Origin: Acinetobacter dispersus
GTDB taxonomy: Bacteria > Pseudomonadota > Gammaproteobacteria > Pseudomonadales > Moraxellaceae
Reading direction: 5' to 3'
DNA length: 64,000 nucleotides
Assembly: GCF_009884975.1 (NCBI RefSeq)
Contig: NZ_CP041970.1
Coordinates: 2,170,001 to 2,234,000, forward strand
A program made the position numbers and the translations under genes. Shown one piece after another: positions 47,068-57,662 of this stretch (positions are counted from its first letter, which is position 1; each line of letters starts with the position of its first letter). The notes under the pieces were generated by a model. It did not search any database. It was not told the DNA's origin and saw only the letters and a list, made by a program, of their open reading frames with translations.

Positions 47068-47643
47068 ATGATGAATACGATAAAGTCCAAAGTTCTCGTT
47101 TTATGTAGTTCACTTTTTTTACTCAGTGCACCAATGCTCAGTAGCGCACAAACTACCTTATTTTCAAAGCAAGATACCGCTCAAAAAGAATGGGTTGGAC
47201 AGTCTGCGCCAGACTTTAAACTGCAAGATCAAACTGGCAAATGGCATACCTTAAATCAATATAAAGGCAAATGGGTGGTACTTTATTTCTATCCTAAAGA
47301 CAATACTGCAGGCTGTACCCAAGAAGCTAATCAATTTAAATCACTGTATCCACAATTTAGCAAATCAAATGCTGTGGTACTGGGTGTCAGTCTGGATGAT
47401 GTTGCATCACATCAAAAATTCTCAGAAAAACTTGGCCTACCATTCCCGATTCTTGCTGATGATCAAGGAGAGCTAGCAACTAAATTTGGCATCGTACGAA
47501 ACTTGGGTATTACTAAAATTGCCAAACGAGAGAGTTTTTTGATTAATCCTCAAGGCGCGGTGATGTATCACTACACCAGCGTAAATACTCAAACTCATGC
47601 CGATCAAGTGTTGAAGGATTTAAAAACCTTACAAAGCAAATAA
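47068..47643 (+). CDS. exported PrxQ/Bcp-type peroxiredoxin
   Basis: 191 residues. A signal peptide (VLVLCSSLFLLSAPMLSSA) directs it to the periplasm, unlike cytoplasmic Bcp. Thioredoxin-fold PrxQ domain: GQSAPDFKLQDQTGKW, WVVLYFYPKDNTAGCTQEANQF with the peroxidatic Cys in AGCTQE, and GVSLDDVASHQKF. In many PrxQ proteins a resolving Cys lies five residues after the first; here that site is Asn (GCTQEAN). The enzyme may thus be 1-Cys or use a partner thiol. Either of two adjacent ATG codons may start it. Confidence 0.87.
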   Translation: MMNTIKSKVLVLCSSLFLLSAPMLSSAQTTLFSKQDTAQKEWVGQSAPDFKLQDQTGKWHTLNQYKGKWVVLYFYPKDNTAGCTQEANQFKSLYPQFSKSNAVVLGVSLDDVASHQKFSEKLGLPFPILADDQGELATKFGIVRNLGITKIAKRESFLINPQGAVMYHYTSVNTQTHADQVLKDLKTLQSK

Positions 47644-47682
47644 TCACATTCAAGATTCTGAGTCAGCTTATCGAGTAATAAT

Positions 47683-47713
47683 ATGCCTAGCTGTTTGAAG
47701 TCTAGGCATTTTT
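47683..47713 (+). terminator. bidirectional terminator between peroxiredoxin and benM
   Basis: ATGCCTAG and CTAGGCAT around an 11-base loop, then TTTTTAT. It serves the two convergent genes. Confidence 0.82.
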
Positions 47714-47721
47714 ATACGTGT

Positions 47722-48681
47722 TTAAAAATCAATGCCATTGGAATCATCAATCGGATTCTGATCCAGTGTAAATACAGTCCGCTGATAAGGAATGCCTTCC
47801 AGATCATAGACTTGATAAACACAATCAAATAACAGTTGTAAGTCTTCGCTACGATCCATTGCTCGCGCGGTCAGAAAGATTGGGCTGACTGCCCCATTGT
47901 CCAGAATCGGAATGTAGTTCAAATGAGGAAAGCGAATGGTATCAGCACTGGCAGGAATCACACACAGGCCTTCACCTGCGGCCACCAATCCTAAGGCCAA
48001 TTGAATTTCACGCACTTCATGCATATTTTTTGGTACTAAACTATGCTCGGCAAAAATATTCAGCAGTTGCGTCGAAAAATTCGGTTTCGGCGAAGTGGGA
48101 TACATAAACATCTTCTCATCGATTAGATCTGCCAGATAGACCCCTTCTGTCCGCTGTGCAATGGGATGGCTGGTATGCGCCGCCACGACCAAACGCTCCT
48201 TCCGCAATAAAATCCGTCTGACGGCAGGATCACTAATCCGCAAGCGTCCAAAGCCCACATCAATACGCCCTTCTTTTAAGGCTTGCAGTTGTTCTGTGGT
48301 GCTCATTTCAACCAGTTGAATATTGAGATGTGGCTGCTGCTGCCTAAATAAATAAATGATCCGTGGCAATAGACCATAAAGCAGCGACCCAACAAAACCT
48401 ATGGTGACACTGCGTTCAATCAGTCCAATACGCTTCGCCATACTTTTAATTTCTTCAGCATTAGACAAAAGTTTAATCGCGTGCTGATAAAAGAAATGCC
48501 CAGCAGGTGTGGTTTGTAGAGGTCGGCTCCCCCGTTCAAATAGTTGAATACCCAACTCACTTTCCAAATTTTGGATCTGCCGACTCAAAGGGGGTTGAGC
48601 AATAAATAGTTTTTCTGCGGCCTTGGTGAAGCTCTGTTCTTCAACAACAGCAACAAAATACCGTAAATGACGTAATTCCAT
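47722..48681 (-). CDS. benM: LysR-type regulator of benzoate catabolism (BenM)
   Basis: 319 residues. The N-terminal winged helix-turn-helix (MELRHLRYFVAVVEEQSFTKAAEKL, cited as RHLRYFVAVVEEQSFTKAA) is nearly the same as in BenM/CatM of A. baylyi as I recall them. The effector domain has GFVGSLLYGLLPRI, ALKEGRIDVGFGRL and VREIQLALGLVAAGEG. BenM responds to muconate and benzoate and activates benABCDE. It is divergent from benA with two matching operators between. It is a little longer than A. baylyi BenM at the C-terminus. Confidence 0.9.
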   Translation of the reverse strand: MELRHLRYFVAVVEEQSFTKAAEKLFIAQPPLSRQIQNLESELGIQLFERGSRPLQTTPAGHFFYQHAIKLLSNAEEIKSMAKRIGLIERSVTIGFVGSLLYGLLPRIIYLFRQQQPHLNIQLVEMSTTEQLQALKEGRIDVGFGRLRISDPAVRRILLRKERLVVAAHTSHPIAQRTEGVYLADLIDEKMFMYPTSPKPNFSTQLLNIFAEHSLVPKNMHEVREIQLALGLVAAGEGLCVIPASADTIRFPHLNYIPILDNGAVSPIFLTARAMDRSEDLQLLFDCVYQVYDLEGIPYQRTVFTLDQNPIDDSNGIDF

Positions 48682-48690
48682 GAGGTTTCC

Positions 48691-48705
48691 ATACCTTTAA
48701 GATAT
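48691..48705 (+). promoter_or_regulatory. BenM/CatM-type operator, site near benM
   Basis: ATAC-CTTTAAG-ATAT fits the ATAC-N7-GTAT consensus with one change. It lies 10 bases upstream of the benM start, so bound BenM would also repress its own gene. Confidence 0.6.
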
Positions 48706-48742
48706 ATATAAATATAAATTCGGTCTTAGACAGAGTTTACTC

Positions 48743-48757
48743 ATTCTTTTAAGGTAT
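48743..48757 (+). promoter_or_regulatory. BenM/CatM-type operator, site toward benA
   Basis: ATTC-TTTTAAG-GTAT fits ATAC-N7-GTAT with one change. Its centre is 52 bases (about five helical turns) from the first site, suitable for a tetramer bridging both. Confidence 0.6.
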
Positions 48758-48930
48758 AGACAAGAGATAAACCGATGAAGTTATGAATCGCTTCCGCTAG
48801 ATTCCAGCTGCCCACATTCATCCTTATCGGTTCAAGCCACAACACTCGCCACATTCAACTTATTAGGATATCGAGACGCTTTAAGCGCAACTCGATGACT
48901 TCCACATTTTTGGAAAGTCGGAGAACGGAC

Positions 48931-50313
48931 ATGCCACGTATTCCTGTAATCAATACCAGCCATCTTGACCGCATTGATGAATTACTGGTCGATAATATCG
49001 ACACGGGTGAATTTAAACTTCATCGCTCAGTATTTACCGATCAAGCCTTATTTGACCTTGAAATGAAATACATTTTTGAAGGCAATTGGGTTTATCTTGC
49101 ACATGAAAGCCAAATCCCCAATAACAACGATTTCTACACCACCCATATTGGTCGTCAACCTGTCATTATCGCCCGCAACCGTAACGGTGAACTGAATGCC
49201 ATGATCAATGCCTGTTCGCATCGTGGTGCGCAACTTTGCCGTCATAAACGCGGTAACAAAGCCACTTACACTTGCCCTTTCCATGGTTGGACCTTTAACA
49301 ACTCAGGCAAACTCCTCAAAGTTAAAGACCCAAGTGAAGCTGGTTATTCAGATTGCTTTAACCAAGACGGTTCACATGACCTGAAAAAAGTCGCTCGTTT
49401 TGAGAATTACAAAGGTTTCTTGTTTGGCAGTCTCAATCCAGATGTACCATCACTGGAAGAATTTTTGGGTGAAACCAGCAAAATCATCGACATGATTGTC
49501 GATCAATCCGAACATGGTTTAGAAGTTCTGCGCGGTACCTCCTCTTATACCTATGAAGGGAACTGGAAACTGACTGCTGAAAATGGTGCCGATGGTTATC
49601 ACGTTTCAGCGGTGCACTGGAACTATGCCGCAACCACACAACACCGCAAAGAAACACAAGCTGCCGATAATATTCGTGCCATGAGCGCAGGTTCCTGGGG
49701 CAAGCAAGGCGGTGGTTCTTATGGCTTTGAAAATGGTCATATGTTGCTATGGACACAATGGGCCAATCCAGAAGATCGCCCAAACTTCCCGAAAGCAGAT
49801 GAATATACCGAGAAATATGGTGCAGCCATGTCGAAATGGATGATCGAACGCTCGCGTAATCTGTGTCTCTATCCAAACGTGTATTTAATGGATCAGTTCG
49901 GCTCACAAATTCGTGTATTGCGTCCTATCTCAGTCGATCGAACTGAAGTGACGATTTACTGTATTGCACCAAAAGGTGAAGCCCCAGAGGCGCGTGCGCG
50001 TCGTATTCGTCAATACGAAGATTTCTTTAATGCCTCAGGCATGGCCACACCTGATGACCTAGAAGAATTCCGTGCCTGTCAGGCAGGTTATGCAGGCATC
50101 GCGCTGGAATGGAACGACATGTGCCGTGGTTCTAAACACTGGATTTATGGCCCCGATGATGCAGCCAATGAAATTGGACTTAAACCGATGTTAAGCGGAA
50201 TTAAAACCGAAGATGAAGGCCTCTATCTGGCGCAACATCAATATTGGTTGCATACCATGAAACACGCCATCGTCGCTGAGAAGCAAATTGCTGCTCAAGG
50301 AGAAAACGCATGA
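48931..50313 (+). CDS. benA: benzoate 1,2-dioxygenase, alpha subunit
   Basis: 460 residues from ATG 48931 ([19 protein letters not shown]), with GGAG eight bases upstream; the frame extends to 48895 without a site. Rieske cluster [20 protein letters not shown] (Cys-x-His and Cys-x2-His). The mononuclear iron site is in [13 protein letters not shown] with a later Asp. With BenB it forms the oxygenase that converts benzoate to the 1,2-cis-diol. It begins the benABCDE run under BenM control and overlaps benB by four bases. Confidence 0.96.
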   Translation: MPRIPVINTSHLDRIDELLVDNIDTGEFKLHRSVFTDQALFDLEMKYIFEGNWVYLAHESQIPNNNDFYTTHIGRQPVIIARNRNGELNAMINACSHRGAQLCRHKRGNKATYTCPFHGWTFNNSGKLLKVKDPSEAGYSDCFNQDGSHDLKKVARFENYKGFLFGSLNPDVPSLEEFLGETSKIIDMIVDQSEHGLEVLRGTSSYTYEGNWKLTAENGADGYHVSAVHWNYAATTQHRKETQAADNIRAMSAGSWGKQGGGSYGFENGHMLLWTQWANPEDRPNFPKADEYTEKYGAAMSKWMIERSRNLCLYPNVYLMDQFGSQIRVLRPISVDRTEVTIYCIAPKGEAPEARARRIRQYEDFFNASGMATPDDLEEFRACQAGYAGIALEWNDMCRGSKHWIYGPDDAANEIGLKPMLSGIKTEDEGLYLAQHQYWLHTMKHAIVAEKQIAAQGENA

Positions 50314-50810
50314 GTATTCAAGATCAAAGCAGCTTGGAAAATATTGCTCAGTTTCTCTATCGTGAAGCTCGCTTTTTAGATGATGAACAATGGGATGACT
50401 GGCTCAATTGCTATGCGCCTGAAGCCAGCTTCTGGATGCCAGCGTGGGATGACAATGATCAACTCACCGAAGACCCACAAGCTGAAATCTCGCTGATTTA
50501 TTACCCAGATCGCCAAGGACTGGAAGACCGTGTATTCCGTATCAAGACCGAACGCTCTTCTGCCACCATGCCTGATACCCGTACTTGCCACAATATTGCC
50601 AATGTTGAAATCGTAGCGCGCGACGGAGATAAACTCACGGTTCGCTTCAATTGGAATACCCTGAGCTTCCGCTATAAAACCACCTATAGCTACTTTGGCA
50701 TGTCACGTTATGTGATTGATTGTTCGGGTGATGAACCGAAAATCCTGAGCAAATATGTCGTACTCAAAAATGACTATATCAATCAAGTTATTGATATCTA
50801 CCACCTGTAA
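50310..50810 (+). CDS. benB: benzoate 1,2-dioxygenase, beta subunit
   Basis: 166 residues, ring-hydroxylating dioxygenase small subunit: [33 protein letters not shown], cited as [16 protein letters not shown], then [24 protein letters not shown] and [12 protein letters not shown]. Structural partner of BenA in the oxygenase hexamer. Starts on the last bases of benA (ATGA). It is followed by a 72-base gap with a strong hairpin. Confidence 0.95.
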   Translation: MSIQDQSSLENIAQFLYREARFLDDEQWDDWLNCYAPEASFWMPAWDDNDQLTEDPQAEISLIYYPDRQGLEDRVFRIKTERSSATMPDTRTCHNIANVEIVARDGDKLTVRFNWNTLSFRYKTTYSYFGMSRYVIDCSGDEPKILSKYVVLKNDYINQVIDIYHL

Positions 50811-50816
50811 AAATAG

Positions 50817-51899
<1,083 letters not shown>

Positions 51900-51920
51900 T
51901 AGCTACAGGAAAATCAAGCC

Positions 51921-52706
51921 ATGTCTCAAGTTCAAAGATTTAAGCATAAAGTGATGATTGTCACAGGCAGTGCTCAGGGCATTGGCCGTGGGGTTGCACT
52001 ACAACTGGCGGCAGAAGGTGCGCAACTGGTCTTGGCCGATCGTTCTGATTATGTGCAGGAGGTACTAGCCGAAGTCAAAGCCTTGGGTGCTGATGCTATG
52101 ACCATTCAAGCCGATCTGGAAAGCTTTGCAGGTGCACAAAGTGTGGTTGCCAAAACCATTGAACAGTTTGGTCGAGTCGATGTGCTGATCAACAATGTTG
52201 GTGGCGCAATCTGGATGAAACCTTTTCAGGAATTTTCTGAACAGGAAATTATCAAGGAAGTGAATCGCTCGTTGTTTCCAACTTTATGGTGCTGTCGAGC
52301 GGTCTTACCTGCAATGATTCAGCAACAGGCAGGTGTGATCGTCAATGTTTCATCGATTGCAACTCGCGGGATTAACCGTATTCCCTACTCAGCCGCAAAA
52401 GGTGGGGTCAATGCGCTGACAGCGTCACTGGCCTTTGAACATGCCAAAGATGGAATCCGGGTGAATGCCATTGCCACAGGCGGAACTGAAGCCCCATCAC
52501 GCAAAGTACCACGCAATAACAATCCACTCAGTCAAAATGAAAAAGACTGGATGCAACAAGTGGTGGATCAAACCATAGACCGTACTTTTATGGGCCGTTA
52601 TGGCAGTATTGATGAACAGGTCAAAGCCATTGTCTTTGTTGCGTCCGATGATGCCTCCTATATCACGGGCAGCGTCATTCCAGTGGGAGGTGGAGATCAG
52701 GGTTAA
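51921..52706 (+). CDS. benD: benzoate cis-diol dehydrogenase
   Basis: BenD oxidises and decarboxylates the benzoate cis-diol to catechol. 261 residues, SDR: cofactor loop VTGSAQGIGRGVALQL, NNVGGAIWMKPF, Ser in NVSSIATRGINRIPYSAAKGG with the YxxxK pair, and ITGSVIPVGGGDQG at the end. The last enzyme of the run, before the transporter benE. Confidence 0.93.
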   Translation: MSQVQRFKHKVMIVTGSAQGIGRGVALQLAAEGAQLVLADRSDYVQEVLAEVKALGADAMTIQADLESFAGAQSVVAKTIEQFGRVDVLINNVGGAIWMKPFQEFSEQEIIKEVNRSLFPTLWCCRAVLPAMIQQQAGVIVNVSSIATRGINRIPYSAAKGGVNALTASLAFEHAKDGIRVNAIATGGTEAPSRKVPRNNNPLSQNEKDWMQQVVDQTIDRTFMGRYGSIDEQVKAIVFVASDDASYITGSVIPVGGGDQG

Positions 52707-52762
52707 GCCTGATCTTTTGTATTTCAGATAAAGTACAAGATGTGCATGGAGGCCATCACCCA

Positions 52763-53956
52763 ATGACAACTTTACTCAAAACATTAAAACAAGATTGGTC
52801 CATTTCAGCCATGGTTGCTGGCTTTCTTGCGGTTCTGATTTCTTATTCAGGGCCCCTGATTATTTTCTTTCAAGCGGCACAACGTGCTCATGTCTCAACA
52901 GAGATGATGGTGTCATGGATTTGGGGCATTTCGATTGGTGCTGCGGTATCAGGTATTTATCTCTCAATTAAATATAAAACCCCCGTCATTACTGCTTGGT
53001 CTGCACCTGGTACCGCTTTATTGGTCACGTTATTTCCTGATATTTCACTGAATGAAGCAGTCGCAGCCTATATCACTTCTGCGATTGTAATTTTTCTGAT
53101 CGGGATTACAGGCTGTTTTGACAAACTACTGAAATGGATTCCTCAGGATGTTGCCGCAGGTATGATGGCAGGCATCTTGTTTCAATTCGGCATTAATCTA
53201 TTTACAGCCACAGATAGCATGCCACTGATTGTGTTTAGCATGTTGATTGTGTTTTTGATCGCTAAAAGGCTGATGCCTCGCTATACCATGATTTGGGTAT
53301 TGACTGCTGGAATTTTATTGAGCTTGATTCTGGGTAAAATGAATCCTGTGGAGATCAGTTTTAACCTTGCTATTCCACAATGGATCAGCCCGGAATGGAC
53401 ATGGAACTCGACCTTGAATCTGGCACTGCCCTTGATACTCGTGAGTCTGACTGGTCAATTTTTACCGGGTATGGCGATTATGAAGCTAAGCGGCTATGAC
53501 ACGCCTGCCAAACCGATTATTAGTGTCACCAGTATTGCTTCTTTAGCCGTAGCCTGTGTCGGTGGTATTACCATTGTGCTCGCCTCGATTACAGCAGCCC
53601 TATGTATGGGAAAAGATGCACATGAACTGAAAGAAAAACGCTATATCGCAGGGATTGCCAATGGAATTTTCTATATTCTCGGCGGACTATTTGCGGGCAG
53701 TATTGTGATGCTATTTAGCTTACTACCCAAAGAACTGGTTGCCGCGTTAGCAGGCTTGGCCTTGCTGGGTGCAATTTCCACCAATATTGCCGTTGCCATG
53801 AAAAATGACCAACAGCGCGATGCCGCACTGATTACCTTTCTTGCCACAGCTTCAGGCATGCATTTTTTAGGATTAAGTTCTGTATTTTGGGGCATTTGTA
53901 TTGGGGTGATTGCTCATTTCATTCTCACTCAACGCGCTGCAACACAATCCGCTTAA
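52763..53956 (+). CDS. benE: benzoate transporter BenE
   Basis: 397 residues from ATG 52763, ten bases after GGAGG; an in-frame GTG at 52742 precedes that site. A hydrophobic 12-helix type protein of the benzoate:H+ symporter family: AGFLAVLISYSGPLIIFFQAA near the N-terminus, VITAWSAPGTALL, QDVAAGMMAGILFQFGI and ITIVLASITAALCMGKDAHE. It probably imports benzoate alongside BenK. No terminator follows closely. Confidence 0.9.
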   Translation: MTTLLKTLKQDWSISAMVAGFLAVLISYSGPLIIFFQAAQRAHVSTEMMVSWIWGISIGAAVSGIYLSIKYKTPVITAWSAPGTALLVTLFPDISLNEAVAAYITSAIVIFLIGITGCFDKLLKWIPQDVAAGMMAGILFQFGINLFTATDSMPLIVFSMLIVFLIAKRLMPRYTMIWVLTAGILLSLILGKMNPVEISFNLAIPQWISPEWTWNSTLNLALPLILVSLTGQFLPGMAIMKLSGYDTPAKPIISVTSIASLAVACVGGITIVLASITAALCMGKDAHELKEKRYIAGIANGIFYILGGLFAGSIVMLFSLLPKELVAALAGLALLGAISTNIAVAMKNDQQRDAALITFLATASGMHFLGLSSVFWGICIGVIAHFILTQRAATQSA

Positions 53957-54422
53957 GAAAAAAGAGAACAACTTCCTCGACTCTCCGCCTTACTGTCGAA
54001 TAACAGACTACTTTGCCCACTAAAGTTGAGCAATCAAAATTCAGTAAGGCAATTTTAAAAATCTCACTTTAAAGTCTCCCCCTCATTCAACTTAATTAAA
54101 TGCTCCTCATTATTTTAACCAATAGGTAAAATAAAATATCCTGACTTATTTTAATCACACCATAAGTTTGTTTAATGATTTTTCAATTATAAAAATAAGA
54201 TTTAAACATCATAAAATAGTTAAAATTCTCACCATTTAATATTTCACTCACATTTAAAAAGAAATTAAATAAAAATAATAAACACATAAATTTCAATGCA
54301 TTAAATAAAATCACAATACCTTAAAGACATAAAGATATATCAATTAGGTTTTTGACTCTCACCCAATAACAAAATAGCTTAATAAAAAATAACTCGGTAC
54401 TTCACAAATTGGAGGTGAAGCA
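53957..54422. other. benE-benK gap with nested inverted repeats
   Basis: 466 A+T-rich bases without a gene. GCCTTACTG (53987-53995) and CAGTAAGGC (54042-54050) are perfect inverses enclosing a smaller ACTTT/AAAGT hairpin (54010-54026). Farther down lies ATACCTTAAAGACAT (54316-54330), with one good half of a BenM/CatM site. GGAGGTGAAGCA precedes benK. Confidence 0.5.
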
Positions 54423-55781
54423 ATGGACACAAATAAGGTCAATATTAATGACATTATTGATAAAGCCCGTTTTACGGCATTTCACTGGAAAGTATTAATC
54501 TGGTGTCTCATCATTATTATTTTTGACGGTTACGATCTGGTTATTTACGGTGTCGCCTTACCTTTGCTGATGCAGCAATGGTCACTGACTGCTGTGCAAG
54601 CGGGATTGCTTGCCAGTGCAGCGCTGTTCGGGATGATGTTTGGTGCCATGATTTTTGGCACGCTCTCAGACAAACTGGGGCGTAAAAAAACCATTATGAT
54701 CTGTGTCACTTTATTCAGTGGCTTCACCTTCTTAGGTGCTTTTGCCCGAAGCCCCACTGAATTTGCAATTTTACGTTTTATCGCGGGGCTTGGCATTGGT
54801 GGTGTGATGCCAAACGTTGTCGCACTGATGACCGAATACGCACCGAAAAAAATCCGCAGTACCTTAGTCGCACTGATGTTTAGTGGCTATGCCATTGGCG
54901 GGATGAGTTCTGCCTTACTGGGCGCATGGTTAGTCAAAGACATGGGCTGGCAAATCATGTTTTTAATTGCAGGCATTCCACTATTGCTGTTGCCTGTAAT
55001 CTGGAAATTTCTGCCTGAGTCATTGGCTTTCTTAGTAAAATCGAATCATCACGATCAAGCCAAAATGATTGTCAGTAAAATCGCACCTGAAACTGAATTA
55101 AGCAATCATTCAGAACTGGTTCTAAATGAAAGTACCACGACTGATGCGCCTGTTCGCGCCCTATTCCAACAAGGTCGTAGTTTCAGCACCTTTATGTTTT
55201 GGGTGGCGTTCTTTATGTGCCTGTTGATGGTTTATGCATTGGGTAGCTGGTTACCAAAACTGATGTTACAAGCAGGCTATTCTCTAGGTGCCAGCATGCT
55301 GTTCTTGTTTGCACTGAATATTGGAGGTATGGTTGGCGCGATTGGCGGTGGTGCATTAGCGGATAAATTCCACTTAAAACCCGTGATTACCAGCATGTTT
55401 GTGATCGGCGCGGCTGCCTTGATCTTACTTGGTTTTAATAGCCCACAATTTATTTTATACAGCCTGATTGCAATCGCAGGCGCAGCCACGATTGGCTCAC
55501 AGATTCTGCTCTATACCTTTGTGGCGCAATTCTACCCAACCGCAGTACGTTCAACTGGGATGGGATGGGCTTCGGGTATTGGCCGAATCGGTGCCATCAT
55601 CGGCCCTGTGCTCACTGGTGCGCTACTCACCTTTGAATTGCCTCATCAAATGAATTTTCTCGCCATCGCGATTCCCGGCATTATTGCGGCTCTCGCCATC
55701 TTCTTGGTGAATTTAAAAGTCTCGGTTGCGGCTCAACCTGCGACGAGCTTTAACCCACAATCTTCACTAACTCAGCAATAA
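54423..55781 (+). CDS. benK: MFS benzoate permease BenK
   Basis: 452 residues, aromatic acid:H+ symporter family. Twelve helices are apparent. The family motif in helix 1 is FDGYDLVIYGVALP, and the loop-2 motif is GTLSDKLGRKKTIM. ILRFIAGLGIGGVMPNVVALMTEYAPK follows, cited as RFIAGLGIGGVMPN, with a central cytosolic loop between helices 6 and 7. The adjacent ben genes point to benzoate; a related acid cannot be excluded. A very strong ribosome site precedes it. Confidence 0.87.
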   Translation: MDTNKVNINDIIDKARFTAFHWKVLIWCLIIIIFDGYDLVIYGVALPLLMQQWSLTAVQAGLLASAALFGMMFGAMIFGTLSDKLGRKKTIMICVTLFSGFTFLGAFARSPTEFAILRFIAGLGIGGVMPNVVALMTEYAPKKIRSTLVALMFSGYAIGGMSSALLGAWLVKDMGWQIMFLIAGIPLLLLPVIWKFLPESLAFLVKSNHHDQAKMIVSKIAPETELSNHSELVLNESTTTDAPVRALFQQGRSFSTFMFWVAFFMCLLMVYALGSWLPKLMLQAGYSLGASMLFLFALNIGGMVGAIGGGALADKFHLKPVITSMFVIGAAALILLGFNSPQFILYSLIAIAGAATIGSQILLYTFVAQFYPTAVRSTGMGWASGIGRIGAIIGPVLTGALLTFELPHQMNFLAIAIPGIIAALAIFLVNLKVSVAAQPATSFNPQSSLTQQ

Positions 55782-55787
55782 AACCAT

Positions 55788-55808
55788 GTGCGCCGAGGAC
55801 TGGCGCAC
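55788..55808 (+). other. intercistronic hairpin between benK and benP
   Basis: GTGCGCC and GGCGCAC form a seven-pair G+C-rich stem with a seven-base loop. There is no T-run. It occupies nearly all of the 45-base benK-benP gap. Confidence 0.65.
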
Positions 55809-55826
55809 TAACTTCGGATATGGATT

Positions 55827-57095
55827 ATGAAATTATTACAGCGCTTTTCCCCTACGCGTTTAACGGTTGCAACCTTACTGGCAATGGGCAGTTGGTCTAG
55901 CTCGGTTGCTTTGGCTGCGGAGACAGCTCAGCCAACTCAAGATCAATGGAAATTCACGCTTAAAAATGCCTATATTAATCGTGACTATGACAATCCGAGC
56001 CTGAAAGATACAGGCAGTTGGTCACAAGCGGCGTCTTTATTTTACAAGTCAAATATGCAGGATACCCCCCTACAAATCGCGGATAAACCAATCACCATCG
56101 GGGCAGATGCTTCGGTGCAATATGCGGTACGTTTAAGCAAGGATAAGCATGTGGCGGATACGGTGTTGCCCTTTGATCCCCAAACCCAATCACAAGCCTC
56201 TGATTATTTAAAATATGGTGCGACCCTCAAACTGGGCTATGACAAAACACTGCTCAGTGTCGGTGAACTCTGGCTGGATCTTCCTGTGACGGCGGTAGAT
56301 GCCAGTCGCCAGTTGTTGGCATCATATTGGGGGACAAATTTAAAGTCACAACTTTCTGATCAACTCTATGCAGAAATAGGCCGAGTCACTAAAGTGTCAC
56401 CGCGTAATGAAGAAGATTTTAAGAAATTTTCTTTTACTGCCAATGGCAAAACTGAATATTCTGATGGTTTGAATTATCTGGATCTACGCTATCAACTCAC
56501 GCCATCGTTAAAGGTCGAATACTACTTTGGTAATTTAGAGGACCTCTACAATAAACACTACCTTGGGCTAGACCATACGTGGAAACAAGCCAGCTTCTCA
56601 CTGAATTCCAAGTTTAAATATTTTAATGCCAAAAATGACGGCAGCAACTTTGATATTGAGGCCCAAAATATTGGAATCTTGGAAATGCTGAAAGTGAAGA
56701 ATCAGTCCTTTGGTTTGGGCTATCAACAGATTATCGGGGAGTCTGCTTATCCGTTACCTGATGGTTTCCTGCCTGAAACTTATTTTATCAACTGGAATGC
56801 CACAGGCTTCTTTAAAAAGAATGAAAAGTCTTATCACTTGATGTATGGCTATGATTTTAAGGACTATGTGCCTGGGCTAAATGCGATGGTGAAATATGTC
56901 TATGGTCATGATTTTAAGGCAGCCAATGGTGACAAAAATCATGAAACCGAGTCCAATATTATTATGAACTATGCTTTTCAGCAGCCCTATCTCAAAGGCC
57001 TTGCACTGCAATACATCCGCATTGACTATGATGTGAAACACGGCAATGACTTTGGCGAAGATCGTTTATTCGTGAATTATAGTAAAAAATTCTAA
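55827..57095 (+). CDS. benP: OprD-family outer-membrane porin BenP
   Basis: 422 residues. Signal peptide (VATLLAMGSWSSSVALAAE), then an 18-strand-type barrel with WKFTLKNAYINRDYDN, LRYQLTPSLKVEYYFGNLEDLYNKHYLGLDHTWK (cited as LKVEYYFGNLEDLY) and terminal DRLFVNYSKKF ending in Phe. OprD-type channels pass small acids; BenP in A. baylyi sits with benzoate genes. It is translated from a message that likely includes benK and is closed by a terminator. Confidence 0.88.
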   Translation: MKLLQRFSPTRLTVATLLAMGSWSSSVALAAETAQPTQDQWKFTLKNAYINRDYDNPSLKDTGSWSQAASLFYKSNMQDTPLQIADKPITIGADASVQYAVRLSKDKHVADTVLPFDPQTQSQASDYLKYGATLKLGYDKTLLSVGELWLDLPVTAVDASRQLLASYWGTNLKSQLSDQLYAEIGRVTKVSPRNEEDFKKFSFTANGKTEYSDGLNYLDLRYQLTPSLKVEYYFGNLEDLYNKHYLGLDHTWKQASFSLNSKFKYFNAKNDGSNFDIEAQNIGILEMLKVKNQSFGLGYQQIIGESAYPLPDGFLPETYFINWNATGFFKKNEKSYHLMYGYDFKDYVPGLNAMVKYVYGHDFKAANGDKNHETESNIIMNYAFQQPYLKGLALQYIRIDYDVKHGNDFGEDRLFVNYSKKF

Positions 57096-57138
57096 GTCTT
57101 GGTCTGACAGTTAACTAAACAATTTATCCCCCTAAAAT

Positions 57139-57170
57139 AAAAAGAGAACTTCATTTGAAGTTCTCTTTTT
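57139..57170 (+). terminator. bidirectional terminator after benP
   Basis: AAAAAGAGAACTTC and GAAGTTCTCTTTTT around ATTT, between the convergent benP and bacterioferritin genes. Confidence 0.93.
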
Positions 57171-57197
57171 ATGCCTCACAAGTTTAAATCTGATCGA

Positions 57198-57662
57198 TTA
57201 AATTTGTGATTGAATATAATTCTGTAAACCAATCAATTCAATTAAACGTAATTGCTTTTCTAACCAATAGGTATGATCTTCTTCTGTATCAGAAAGCTGC
57301 TGGCGCAACATATCACGGCTAATAAAATCGCCTTTTTCTTCACACAGCTTAATACCCACAGCCAATTTTTCACGCACGTGGTATTCAAGTGCCAAATCAG
57401 CCTTTAAGCAACTGACAACATCGTTACCGACGTTGATGTCTTCACGATTCATATTCGGTTGAGCACCTAAGAACAACACACGACGAATGATTGAATCCGC
57501 ATGAGATGCTTCTTCTTGCATTTCATGGTCAATACGCTCGTAGATTTTGCTCAAGCCCCAATCTTCATACATTCTTGAATGAATTAAATATTGATCACGA
57601 GCAGCCAATTCACCGCCAATGAGCATATTTAAATAGTCGATGACTTCTGGATTGCCACGCAT
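57198..57662 (-). CDS. bfr: bacterioferritin-type iron-storage protein lacking the haem Met
   Basis: 154 residues, ferritin-like four-helix bundle. The ferroxidase residues are kept: Glu18 and Tyr25 in [10 protein letters not shown], Glu51 and His54 in EEASHAD, Glu93 in LALEYH, and Glu127/His130 in DTEEDH. The haem-axial Met52 of E. coli Bfr (EEM/DEMKHAD) is Ala here, so this subunit probably binds no haem on its own and may partner with another Bfr subunit. Stores iron in the cytoplasm and limits oxidative damage. Confidence 0.92.
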   Translation of the reverse strand: MRGNPEVIDYLNMLIGGELAARDQYLIHSRMYEDWGLSKIYERIDHEMQEEASHADSIIRRVLFLGAQPNMNREDINVGNDVVSCLKADLALEYHVREKLAVGIKLCEEKGDFISRDMLRQQLSDTEEDHTYWLEKQLRLIELIGLQNYIQSQI

